A stretch of DNA of 6,266 bases from Promethearchaeota archaeon (GCA_019057355.1 DXJM01000090.1:1-6266); one strand, 5' to 3'; shown: positions 1-6,261, counted from the first letter of the stretch. Notes: generated by a model from the sequence alone, not told the origin. A program made the numbers and translations.

Positions 1-54
1 ATAATGAATAAGAAATTAAAATATTCTAAAATATTCTAAATCATTATTCATTAT
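1..54. repeat. Inverted repeat enclosing a tandem 10-bp repeat
   Basis: Positions 1-11 (ATAATGAATAA) are the exact reverse complement of 44-54 (TTATTCATTAT). The 32-bp spacer contains AATATTCTAA twice in direct tandem (20-29 and 30-39), so the copies are spaced by about one helical turn. The element lies just upstream of the TATA-like box of the Fe-S protein/Fwd-like operon. It could be an operator, with the tandem copies on one DNA face, or the tail of an upstream gene's terminator. In AT-rich DNA short repeats also arise by chance, although the two perfect patterns together make this less likely. Confidence 0.5.
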
Positions 55-71
55 TTAAATGGATCATGAAA

Positions 72-87
72 GAAGAATAATTTATAT
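72..87 (+). promoter_or_regulatory. Archaeal BRE/TATA-like promoter of the Fwd-like operon
   Basis: A purine-rich stretch (GAAGAATAA, 72-80) resembling a BRE is followed by TTTATAT (81-87). Archaeal initiation usually falls 22-27 bp downstream of the TATA box, which here is about 108-116, right at the ATG at 117. The mRNA would therefore be leaderless or nearly so. A GGTGATG (91-97), which could pair with the 3' end of archaeal 16S rRNA, is about 20 nt from the ATG. That is too far to act as a normal ribosome binding site and it is probably not transcribed. The call rests on sequence pattern only. Confidence 0.5.
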
Positions 88-116
88 CCTGGTGATGAAG
101 CATTTCTAAAAATTTT

Positions 117-584
117 ATGGATTATTATAAATTCTTACCAAAAACGAACTGTCATAAATGTTCTCCAAATACATGCATGGCATTCGCTTTAGCATTGCTA
201 AAAGGCGAAGTTAAGATTGAGGATTGCCCGCCTTTATTGGATCTAAAATATAAAAAGAATTATGAATCACTAAAAGAAATGCTTGGTGATGAAGAAGGAC
301 AAAAGAAGGAATTAAGAATCGATATCAATAAGGATCTATGCGATGGATGTGGAATATGCGTTACAGTTTGTCCTGTTAATGCAAGATATTGTCCTCCTAC
401 TTTAAGTGGAAAATCTCCAGATTATCCTCCTGAAAAACATCAATTATTTGAAGTCAAAAATGGAAAATGTGAACTATTAAACTTAAAGCATTGCAGGAGA
501 TTGGAATCTGAGGGTAGAGAACGAGAATGCAGGGTATGTGAGACTTATTGCCCTCGCGAGGCAATTAAAATTGATTATCAATAA
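117..584 (+). CDS. Fe-S protein: N-terminal four-Cys Fe-S domain plus ferredoxin-like domain
   Basis: This 155-residue soluble protein probably passes electrons to the Fwd-like complex encoded next. Residues 1-40 match the small Fe-S domain (PF04060 type) also found in RnfB and corrinoid Fe-S proteins, with Cys12, Cys15, Cys20 and Cys37 followed by Pro. Residues 68-155 are ferredoxin-like. Cys75-x2-Cys78-x2-Cys81-x3-Cys85-Pro is a complete [4Fe-4S] motif. The second motif has only Cys138, Cys141 and Cys145-Pro, so its first cysteine is missing from the usual place and Cys118 or Cys126 may substitute. A roughly 50-residue insert (Cys92 to Cys126) separates the two motifs, as in some Fwd-operon polyferredoxins. 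The ATG lies 11 codons before the first cysteine, the usual position for this domain. No signal peptide or membrane segment is seen. It is 27 bp upstream of the fwdB-like gene and on the same strand, so co-transcription is likely. The exact subunit name (FwdG/F-like) is not certain. Confidence 0.8.
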   Translation: MDYYKFLPKTNCHKCSPNTCMAFALALLKGEVKIEDCPPLLDLKYKKNYESLKEMLGDEEGQKKELRIDINKDLCDGCGICVTVCPVNARYCPPTLSGKSPDYPPEKHQLFEVKNGKCELLNLKHCRRLESEGRERECRVCETYCPREAIKIDYQ

Positions 585-611
585 TAAAATATAATAAAAA
601 ACGGTTTAATT

Positions 612-1910
612 ATGGATAGAATTTCTTGTACGGGATGTAGTTTATTATGTGATGATATATTAATAAGCTCTGATGGATTGTTTATTGATCAAATAATAGG
701 GGCTTGCTTAAAAGGTAAAGAAAGATTTGATCAGGTTGGCTCGAAGAATAGGATTTTACATCCTCTCATGAAGAATGATGGGGAGATAGGAAAAGTGTCA
801 TGGGACGAGGCAATAAAAAAAACGATTGATTTATTAAAAAAAGCTCATAAACCCCTTCTTTATGGCTTTTCAAATTCAAGTTGTGGAGCTCAAGTTAAAG
901 GAATTCAATTGGCAAGAAAAGTCAATGGATTTATTGATTCAAATTCTACTATATGTCAGGGAAAAGTACTAAATGCATCCAAAACGTCCAATTTAACAAT
1001 GACAACTCTCTCTGAAGTCATAAATAAAGCGGATGTTTTGATATTATGGGGTTTCAATGCTGCTGAATCGATTCCTCGCTTGTTAAATAAGGTTTTATTT
1101 TCAAGAGGAAAATTTAGGATGACGGGACGTGAAATTAAAACATTAATTATAATAGACCCCGTTCATACTGCATCATTTGGAGTTATGGGGGTTCGAGATC
1201 TGACCTTATTTATTGAACCAGGAAAGGATATTGAATTGATCAAGATTCTAAAGGATTATTGTTGCTCTGAAAAGGAAATCTCAGAAATGAAGATTGGTGC
1301 TCTTGATAAAGATGATATCAAGCGATTATTGTTAAATCTAAAAGAAGCAGAAAATAGCGTGATTTTCATAGGTCAAGGAATTACAAGTGGACCTTCAAGC
1401 GAGGAACTTATAAAAGAATTATTAGAATTAATAGAAGTAATTGAAAAAAAACAGCAGAAAGGGAGAATTTCCATTATGATGGCAGGAGGACATTTTAACA
1501 TGGCTGGATTTGACCAAATTTCTCTCTCAATTCTGGGAACTAATCAAAATTTACAATTTTTCGAGAATCGTTTAATAGATTCCAATGATACCATTGTATC
1601 AAAGATACAAAAAGAGGATTTCGATTGTTCAATTATAATAGGTACAGATCCTATTTCACACTTACCTCACGAATTAAGCAAGAAATTATCTTCAAAACCT
1701 ATCATATATATTGGTAATCAACATACAGCCACGAGCAGAATGGCTGACGTTATTTTACCTACAGCAATAACAGGTATCGAATGTGGAGGATTGGCTTTCC
1801 GATTAGATCACGTGCCTGTAGAATTGAAAAAATTGATCAACCCTCCGGAAACCCTCTCGTCAGATGAGGAGCTTTTAAACAAAATAATTGAAAAATTGGA
1901 GGAGAATTGA
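612..1910 (+). CDS. fwdB: FwdB-like subunit of formylmethanofuran dehydrogenase, altered active site
   Basis: This protein belongs to the molybdopterin oxidoreductase family; standard FwdB reduces CO2 to formate at a W/Mo bis-pterin centre. Its 432 residues match the usual FwdB length. Cys6-x2-Cys9-x3-Cys13 followed by Asp-Asp, plus Cys32, form the N-terminal [4Fe-4S] site. Family blocks are easy to trace: ADVLILWGFN (140-149), IEPGKDIEL (201-209), GTDPISHLPHE (344-354), ADVILPTAITGIE (378-390) and the AFRLDHVP block near 395-402. Cys115, encoded by TGT, is the expected metal ligand. However, the following catalytic His (CHG in the family) is Gln116, and the family R-G-H-x-N-V-x-G motif reads G292-G-H-F-N-M-A-G, so the catalytic Arg is lost. 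The NP-x-E-x-HPRH stretch is also changed (NAAESIPRL). The reading frame is intact. The start is chosen because it sits just ahead of the first cluster cysteine; there is no evident Shine-Dalgarno. The stop codon abuts the fwdD-like ATG. Family membership is firm, but canonical activity is doubtful. Confidence 0.88.
   Translation: MDRISCTGCSLLCDDILISSDGLFIDQIIGACLKGKERFDQVGSKNRILHPLMKNDGEIGKVSWDEAIKKTIDLLKKAHKPLLYGFSNSSCGAQVKGIQLARKVNGFIDSNSTICQGKVLNASKTSNLTMTTLSEVINKADVLILWGFNAAESIPRLLNKVLFSRGKFRMTGREIKTLIIIDPVHTASFGVMGVRDLTLFIEPGKDIELIKILKDYCCSEKEISEMKIGALDKDDIKRLLLNLKEAENSVIFIGQGITSGPSSEELIKELLELIEVIEKKQQKGRISIMMAGGHFNMAGFDQISLSILGTNQNLQFFENRLIDSNDTIVSKIQKEDFDCSIIIGTDPISHLPHELSKKLSSKPIIYIGNQHTATSRMADVILPTAITGIECGGLAFRLDHVPVELKKLINPPETLSSDEELLNKIIEKLEEN
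1898..1904 (+). promoter_or_regulatory. Strong Shine-Dalgarno for the fwdD-like gene
   Basis: GGAGGAG lies within the last codons of the fwdB-like gene, 6 nt before the ATG at 1911. The upstream stop TGA (1908-1910) directly abuts this ATG. Together these suggest translational coupling of the two subunits, which in canonical enzymes jointly hold the pterin cofactor. Confidence 0.75.
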
Positions 1911-2297
1911 ATGGAAATAATCCTCAATACTGTAAGAAAAATTGATAATGATCAAGCAAAAGAACTTTCTTTTGGAGATGAGGAATCATTAAAGGAAATA
2001 TTGGCAGTAGCCTTTTTTAACAAAGAAGATTATGATAATTTAAGCCTAAACAAAACAAAATCTAACATAAAAATGACAAGTCAATTTGGATCCGTTATTT
2101 TAAAACCAGAAAAACAAGAAAAACTTCCACAAGGTATCGTTTGCATGCCCGTTTCAATATGGGCTAACCAGCTCACGGGTATTATCGATAATGAATTAAT
2201 ATATAAAAATATTAAAGTCAAGGTGGAAGTAACGGGGGACCATATTTTAAATTTTAATGACATGATAAAATCAATAAAAAAAAATAAGATGGAGTAA
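1911..2297 (+). CDS. fwdD: FwdD-like molybdopterin dinucleotide-binding subunit
   Basis: This 128-residue protein corresponds to the C-terminal pterin-dinucleotide-binding domain of formate dehydrogenase-type enzymes, which Fwd systems encode as a separate subunit of about 130 residues. Visible landmarks are the N-terminal strand EIILNT (2-7), the Phe-Gly turn and SVILKP (59-66), the LPQGIVCMP block (72-80) with IWAN (83-86), and a KVEVTGD segment (104-110) near the end. These follow the FwdD order closely. Several usually conserved positions differ: the family TGR is TVR (7-9), and the M-G-P-W-A-N block reads V-S-I-W-A-N, losing the Gly and Pro that line the cofactor. The start is fixed by the strong Shine-Dalgarno and the direct abutment to the fwdB-like stop. 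The gene ends 6 bp before the fwdA-like gene. It is presumed cytoplasmic and in complex with the FwdB-like protein. Confidence 0.82.
   Translation: MEIILNTVRKIDNDQAKELSFGDEESLKEILAVAFFNKEDYDNLSLNKTKSNIKMTSQFGSVILKPEKQEKLPQGIVCMPVSIWANQLTGIIDNELIYKNIKVKVEVTGDHILNFNDMIKSIKKNKME
2291..2294 (+). promoter_or_regulatory. Shine-Dalgarno for the fwdA-like gene
   Basis: GGAG overlaps the end of the fwdD-like gene and sits 9 nt before the ATG at 2304, supporting that start. The encoded N-terminus then begins directly with the expected beta-strand and N-G-x-V-F-D-P motif of the amidohydrolase fold. Confidence 0.6.
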
Positions 2298-2303
2298 GTT
2301 GTC

Positions 2304-3890
2304 ATGACAAATCTTATTATAAAAAACGGTCTTGTTTTCGATCCTCTCAACGAGATTAATGGAGAAATAAAGGATATCTTAATTGAGAATGGAAAGATAG
2401 TAGATTCATTTTCTAATATGACTGATATAAAAGAAATCAATGCTAAAGGAATGACAGTTATTCCTGCAGCTATCGATATTCATGCTCATGTTGCATCACA
2501 GCAAGTAAATTGGGCAAGACTCTTAGGAAAAAAAGATATGATATTCCAAGAAACATGGAAGGGATTAACACTCGAAAATATCGCAAGAAATTATGTATCT
2601 AATGGGTATACAACGATCATTGAAGCGAATGTATTTCCTTCATTAGCCAAGCAAACGATATTTAATTTTAATTATCTCCCCGTTTTAGATAAAGCAATGC
2701 TTCTGAACGTGAGTAATTTATGGCCCTTGGAATTGGAATATCAAAAAGCCAAAATGGATGACATGAGCATCTTTCTTTCAGATTTACTTAAAAAGACGAA
2801 AGCATTTGGCTTTAAAATCTACAATCCATTTGAGTCTGAAAATTGGGATTTTAAAATCTTACGAGAGGATTTATCCGATCAAGGTAGGTTATACAACTTC
2901 AATGCATTAAATGTTTACGAGGCTTTAACAAGGTGTAATGAACACCTGAGTTTACCCCATTCGGTTCATGCACATATTGAAGGATATGAAACCGAACAAG
3001 GGCAAAAAAATCTTTATGAGGTTTTAGAATATGTTAAAAAATTAGATTTAAAATCTTCAATTAGACGCTCCCAAATATTCCATCTTGCTCATGCATCATC
3101 CTATAATGTTAATGGGGACAACTCGAGACTTATTAAGTTTTATAATGATAATCAATTGTTTGACATGGATCTTGGATTTGTGGGTTTTAATAAAATAAAT
3201 TCGTTGATAACTTCAGATAGAAGGATTATTAATTCGCTAATCAATACAGGTAATCCCTACAGATTGATTCGATCTGCGATTGAATTTGAAGGAGATTTAT
3301 TTGCGACATTCAGGGTGTTTGACAAAAATAATGAAAGGGATTGCATTCTATGGGCAAATGCCATTGATCTTGCATTGAATATTAAAAATAAATATCAAAT
3401 ACAAGCTTCAATAAATTTCCCAAATTATGCTAATATAAGTGATATTCCCGAGATTGCATCTTTCTTAATATCAAAGGAAGCAAGAACAAATTATATTGAT
3501 CAAATGAATGGGGCTGTTAAAAATACCTTGCTTTTAAGTGAAAATACCCCTAGTTTATCTTTTAATGAATTTATTATCATCACCAGAGTGAGCCCTGCAA
3601 AATCTCTAGGATTAGCTAAAATTAAAGGAAATTTAGGGATAAATGCAGAAGGGGATGTCAACATTCTCAATATAAACCCAAATGATACTGATTTGAATAA
3701 AAATCAGGAAGCATTAAAAAGATCTCTAAAGTTTATAGAATTTGTCATTAAAGGAGGGAATATTATAAAAAAGCAAGAAAAAATTGACTTAAACCTAGAT
3801 GGGAGAATATTTTGGACAGAAGGGCATCCTCCAAATGATCCTTCGGGATTTGTAATGACAAAAAAAAAAAGAATTTTATCAAAAATTTAA
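2304..3890 (+). CDS. fwdA: FwdA-like amidohydrolase subunit, catalytic Asp replaced by Asn
   Basis: In canonical Fwd, FwdA is a binuclear-metal amidohydrolase that condenses formate with methanofuran. This 528-residue protein is slightly shorter than the usual 560-580. It starts with NGLVFDP (8-14) and has the metal-binding His60-x-His62 in DIHAHV, followed by VNWARLL (68-74), which resembles the family VNxGRLM. FKIYNP (170-175) places Lys171 as the expected carboxylated lysine. LPHSVHAH (217-224) and FHLAH (259-263) supply further His ligands. The block RVSPAKSLGL with G-N-L-G-I (428-446) and the C-terminal GRIFW (500-504) are also family-like. Counting back without gaps from IPEIASFLISKEAR (381-394), the family T-T-D-H-P-N reads S-I-N371-F372-P-N, so the catalytic Asp is Asn and the next His is Phe. 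The DVGQ motif is also changed (DLGF, 289-292). The C-terminus ends in a lysine-rich tail encoded over an 11-A run. It is the last gene of the operon; no fwdC follows. Confidence 0.87.
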   Translation: MTNLIIKNGLVFDPLNEINGEIKDILIENGKIVDSFSNMTDIKEINAKGMTVIPAAIDIHAHVASQQVNWARLLGKKDMIFQETWKGLTLENIARNYVSNGYTTIIEANVFPSLAKQTIFNFNYLPVLDKAMLLNVSNLWPLELEYQKAKMDDMSIFLSDLLKKTKAFGFKIYNPFESENWDFKILREDLSDQGRLYNFNALNVYEALTRCNEHLSLPHSVHAHIEGYETEQGQKNLYEVLEYVKKLDLKSSIRRSQIFHLAHASSYNVNGDNSRLIKFYNDNQLFDMDLGFVGFNKINSLITSDRRIINSLINTGNPYRLIRSAIEFEGDLFATFRVFDKNNERDCILWANAIDLALNIKNKYQIQASINFPNYANISDIPEIASFLISKEARTNYIDQMNGAVKNTLLLSENTPSLSFNEFIIITRVSPAKSLGLAKIKGNLGINAEGDVNILNINPNDTDLNKNQEALKRSLKFIEFVIKGGNIIKKQEKIDLNLDGRIFWTEGHPPNDPSGFVMTKKKRILSKI

Positions 3891-3914
3891 TTCTAATTTT
3901 TATGATTCATTAGA

Positions 3915-3981
3915 TTTTTTGATAGACCATAAATATTTGATGAAAATTGATTAATTTCCTTTTTTTGTCTCAAATTTTTTT
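3915..3981 (+). terminator. Oligo-T terminator cluster of the Fwd-like operon
   Basis: Three T-tracts (3915-3920, 3960-3966 and 3975-3981; 6, 7 and 7 T) follow the fwdA-like stop within 91 bp. Archaeal RNA polymerase commonly terminates at such U-rich tracts without a hairpin, and none is obvious here. The multiple tracts suggest staggered 3' ends. Confidence 0.55.
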
Positions 3982-4014
3982 ATTACTTTACAAATGCTTT
4001 TAACGTTCTATTTT

Positions 4015-4021
4015 AAAAAAA
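4015..4021 (-). terminator. Oligo-T terminator of the MoxR/VWA operon
   Basis: On the minus strand this A7 run is a T7 tract, the first long one downstream of the VWA gene's stop at 4110. If used, it gives a 3' UTR of about 90 nt and keeps the two convergent transcripts from overlapping coding sequence. The call rests on the T-tract only. Confidence 0.4.
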
Positions 4022-4109
4022 CCTTTTAAAATTATTATATATATGAATTTATATCAAAAGAATGTCATTAATTATTCTGATCTGGAGAAAGCGTGATCAT
4101 AATTAGTTA

Positions 4110-5366
4110 TTAATTGTATATTGGAGTGGAAAATGGATGATCCTTTAATCGATGCACGGTTGTATATTGATGTTTCCCTAATTTTCTCAAGTAATCCATT
4201 GCCTCTTCAAGACCTTCTATTGTCAAGTTATACATTGGGATGATACTTGCGATCATTTTTCGCGTCCATGCCATCCATTTTTCAGGCACGATTTCGGGAT
4301 TCAACCATATAATATTGTTCCTAAAATGGTTTGCCAATTCCCTTATGTAATAAATTCCGGGTAACTCATTACGATGATAATAATAAATGGATCCATATTT
4401 TTCTGTTAGTTCCCAACTTGCCATTGCCGCATCCCCAACAATCACGCACTTGTAAGATTTATCATATTTCTTGGTAAAATCTTCAAAATTTATGGCCTCA
4501 TCCGGATTGCGTTGGGCATTAAAATATAATTTTTCATAAGGGCAATTATGGAAATAATAATATTTGAAATCCTTCCAATGAGACATCTGGTTTGCAGCAG
4601 AAAATAAGAGGTTTACCAAATGAGCAAAGGGGGTCATGCTCCCTCCTACATCCATAATGAGAAGGAGTTTAACATTATTCTTACGTCTTTTTTCAAAGAC
4701 CATTTCAATATCTCCACCATTTTTTGCAGTTTGATCTATGGTCTTGTCAATGTCTAATTCATCTTTCTTGCCTATCTCCTCAAGTCTCCTGAGACGTTTC
4801 AAGGCCACCTTAATTTGCCGTGTATCTAACACGATATCCTTTCTATAATCCTTGAAAATGCGTTTCTGAGCAATTTGGATGGCTGTTCGCATTCCTGCCC
4901 CTCCACCGACTCTCATGCCCATGGCATTCTGCCCTGCATGACCAAATTGTGAAGTCCCTTTCGTACCAATCCAATGGTTTCCTTTATTGTGCTCATCGTC
5001 CTGTTCCTGCATTAATTTTTCAAATTCTTTTTGCAATTTATCTAAATCGAATTTTGAAGTTAGTTCTTGAAAATTAATACCCATTTTTTCTAATTCTAGG
5101 GGATCTATATTTTTATCTAACCAATCCCAGATTTCTTGCTTGATATCTTCAGGAAATTGGATATTTGCATCTTTAAAATAGTTGTAAAATGCGATATCAT
5201 AAACATCAAAGTGATGCTCGTTCTTGCAGAGAATCGATCTCGAGATGTAATAAAATTCAACCATGTTATGGATAAACCCTTTATTAAGTGCCTCCATTAA
5301 AGTCATGTACTCCGTAATGCTTACGGGTAAATTTTCCTTTAAATAATAGAAATAATCTACAAACAT
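4110..5366 (-). CDS. CoxE-like von Willebrand factor A (VWA) domain protein
   Basis: This 418-residue protein lacks an obvious signal peptide or membrane helix and is likely cytoplasmic. The N-terminal 130 residues are helical and acidic. Residues 131-176 contain the signature of CoxE-type VWA proteins (COG3825-like): W132-x-G-x-x-G-x-S-x-F-G and then a Gly-rich MRVGGGAG (151-158). This is followed by FKDYRKD and LDTRQIKVALKRLRRL (180-195), the latter a strongly basic helix. The VWA domain covers about 232-400, with a complete MIDAS D239-x-G-x-S243 and a second acidic loop, VGDAAMA (310-316, Asp312). Such proteins pair with MoxR ATPases to form chaperone-like modules that remodel or activate metal enzymes; CoxD/CoxE of Mo/Cu CO dehydrogenase is the known example. 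Here the MoxR gene is just 9 bp upstream on the same strand, so an operon is near certain. No Shine-Dalgarno precedes the start. The client protein is unknown. Confidence 0.88.
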   Translation of the reverse strand: MFVDYFYYLKENLPVSITEYMTLMEALNKGFIHNMVEFYYISRSILCKNEHHFDVYDIAFYNYFKDANIQFPEDIKQEIWDWLDKNIDPLELEKMGINFQELTSKFDLDKLQKEFEKLMQEQDDEHNKGNHWIGTKGTSQFGHAGQNAMGMRVGGGAGMRTAIQIAQKRIFKDYRKDIVLDTRQIKVALKRLRRLEEIGKKDELDIDKTIDQTAKNGGDIEMVFEKRRKNNVKLLLIMDVGGSMTPFAHLVNLLFSAANQMSHWKDFKYYYFHNCPYEKLYFNAQRNPDEAINFEDFTKKYDKSYKCVIVGDAAMASWELTEKYGSIYYYHRNELPGIYYIRELANHFRNNIIWLNPEIVPEKWMAWTRKMIASIIPMYNLTIEGLEEAMDYLRKLGKHQYTTVHRLKDHPFSTPIYN

Positions 5367-5375
5367 GGTTTTTAA

Positions 5376-6230
5376 CTAACTTTGAAATTTAACTCGTTCA
5401 AGAGCGATCTCAAGATCTTTTTCTTTCTTAATAAGCGCTCCTAAAAAGGGAATCCCTTTTTTTAATTCATCTAAATTTATTCCACTTTTTAGAAGAACAC
5501 CAATCCAATCAAGTAACTCCGATGTTGAGGGCATTTTTCTTAACTTGGTAAATGTTCTTAAAGTATAAAAATGTTTTAAACACTGATCGAGCAAATTTTG
5601 TTTTAGGTTCGGATAGTGTAAATTACATATCTCCGCCATGAAATCTTTATCAGGAAATTCTATATAGTGAAAAACGCACCTTCTTAAAAAAGCATCAGGA
5701 AGTTCCTTCTCATTATTAGATGTAATAACTACAATTGGTCTTGTTTTTGCCTTGACAAATTCTCGTGTTTCTTTAATATAGAATTCCATGATGTCTAATT
5801 CTTGTAAGAGATCATTGGGAAATTCGATATCAGCTTTATCAATTTCATCAATTAAAAGGATTACTTGCTCATCTGAGATGAAAGACTCCCCCAATGGCCC
5901 GTATGTAATATAATCATGGATCTCATTAACGTTTCTTTCTTCGGATCCAAATCTACTATCATTCAATCTCTGGACAGTATCGTACATGTAACACCCGTCA
6001 ATGGCTTCAGTAGTGCTTTTTATATTCCAAACTATCAATTTTTTTCCCAAAGATTCAGCAATAGCATGAGCTAATAGAGTTTTACCCGTTCCAGGTTCTC
6101 CCTTCACTAAAAGGGGCCGTCCTAAAGCAATAGAAACGTTGACAATGCTTCTGAGTTGTGGATCTGCAATATAACGGACTTTATCAGTATTTATGCTTCC
6201 TTTAAACTGATTAAAACCAGCATTACTCAT
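5376..6230 (-). CDS. MoxR-family AAA+ ATPase
   Basis: This 284-residue protein is a typical single-domain MoxR/AAA_5 ATPase. It has Walker A GEPGTGKT (44-51), Walker B VILLIDEID (123-131, Asp128-Glu129), sensor 1 at VITSNN (168-173), and the FLRRC arginine pair (181-185) that supplies the finger acting on a neighbouring subunit. The C-terminal small lid domain begins near 197 and contains the KMPSTSELLDW segment (232-242) shared by this subgroup. All ATPase residues are present, so it should be active, probably as a hexamer. Its product would power the remodelling of a client in partnership with the VWA protein encoded directly downstream. The start is supported by position: the conserved region begins shortly after it, and the TATA-like box sits about 27 bp upstream. 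The gene reaches almost to the window edge, so whatever is divergent or upstream cannot be seen. Confidence 0.9.
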   Translation of the reverse strand: MSNAGFNQFKGSINTDKVRYIADPQLRSIVNVSIALGRPLLVKGEPGTGKTLLAHAIAESLGKKLIVWNIKSTTEAIDGCYMYDTVQRLNDSRFGSEERNVNEIHDYITYGPLGESFISDEQVILLIDEIDKADIEFPNDLLQELDIMEFYIKETREFVKAKTRPIVVITSNNEKELPDAFLRRCVFHYIEFPDKDFMAEICNLHYPNLKQNLLDQCLKHFYTLRTFTKLRKMPSTSELLDWIGVLLKSGINLDELKKGIPFLGALIKKEKDLEIALERVKFQS

Positions 6231-6253
6231 GATTAAATATAATTAATTAAAAA

Positions 6254-6261
6254 TTAAATAA
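6254..6261 (-). promoter_or_regulatory. TATA-like box of the MoxR/VWA operon
   Basis: On the minus strand TTATTTAA spans -31 to -24 relative to the MoxR ATG. With the usual archaeal spacing, transcription would start at or next to the ATG, giving a leaderless mRNA. The whole 36-bp leader is AT-rich, so other A/T runs (for example TTATATTTAA closer to the ATG) compete as candidates. Confidence 0.4.

Larger units (their letters stand above)
3891..4109. other. Convergent intergenic gap, 219 bp
   Basis: This very AT-rich gap lies between the ends of the two convergent operons. It holds T-tracts for plus-strand termination, an A-tract (4015-4021) usable for minus-strand termination, a directly repeated TTTTAAAA (4011-4018 and 4024-4031) and a TATA-like run TTATTATATATAT (4032-4044). 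I see no gene here. The only open frame with an ATG near the TATA-like run is 17 codons long (4043-4096) and has no recognisable features. The fwdC gene that often follows or neighbours fwdA is not present. Confidence 0.7.

Noticed and set aside
66..80. ATG-started mini-frame of four codons upstream of the first gene
   Set aside because: It ends at once with TAA and lies upstream of the likely transcription start, so it is not a plausible leader peptide.
954..956. Selenocysteine at the FwdB metal-ligand position
   Set aside because: Some Fwd/Fdh enzymes use Sec (TGA) here, but this codon is TGT (Cys).
2081..2440. Minus-strand open frame of 119 codons
   Set aside because: It lies antisense across the fwdD-like/fwdA-like junction, has a low-complexity Phe/Ile/Ser-rich product with no recognisable motif, and both overlapped plus-strand genes are clearly real.
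4043..4096. 17-codon open frame after the TATA-like run
   Set aside because: It is too short, lacks a ribosome binding site and resembles no known small protein.
4110..6230. CO dehydrogenase accessory genes coxD/coxE proper
   Set aside because: No cox structural genes are present; the ATPase and VWA families are broad, so only the general MoxR/CoxE-like label is supported.
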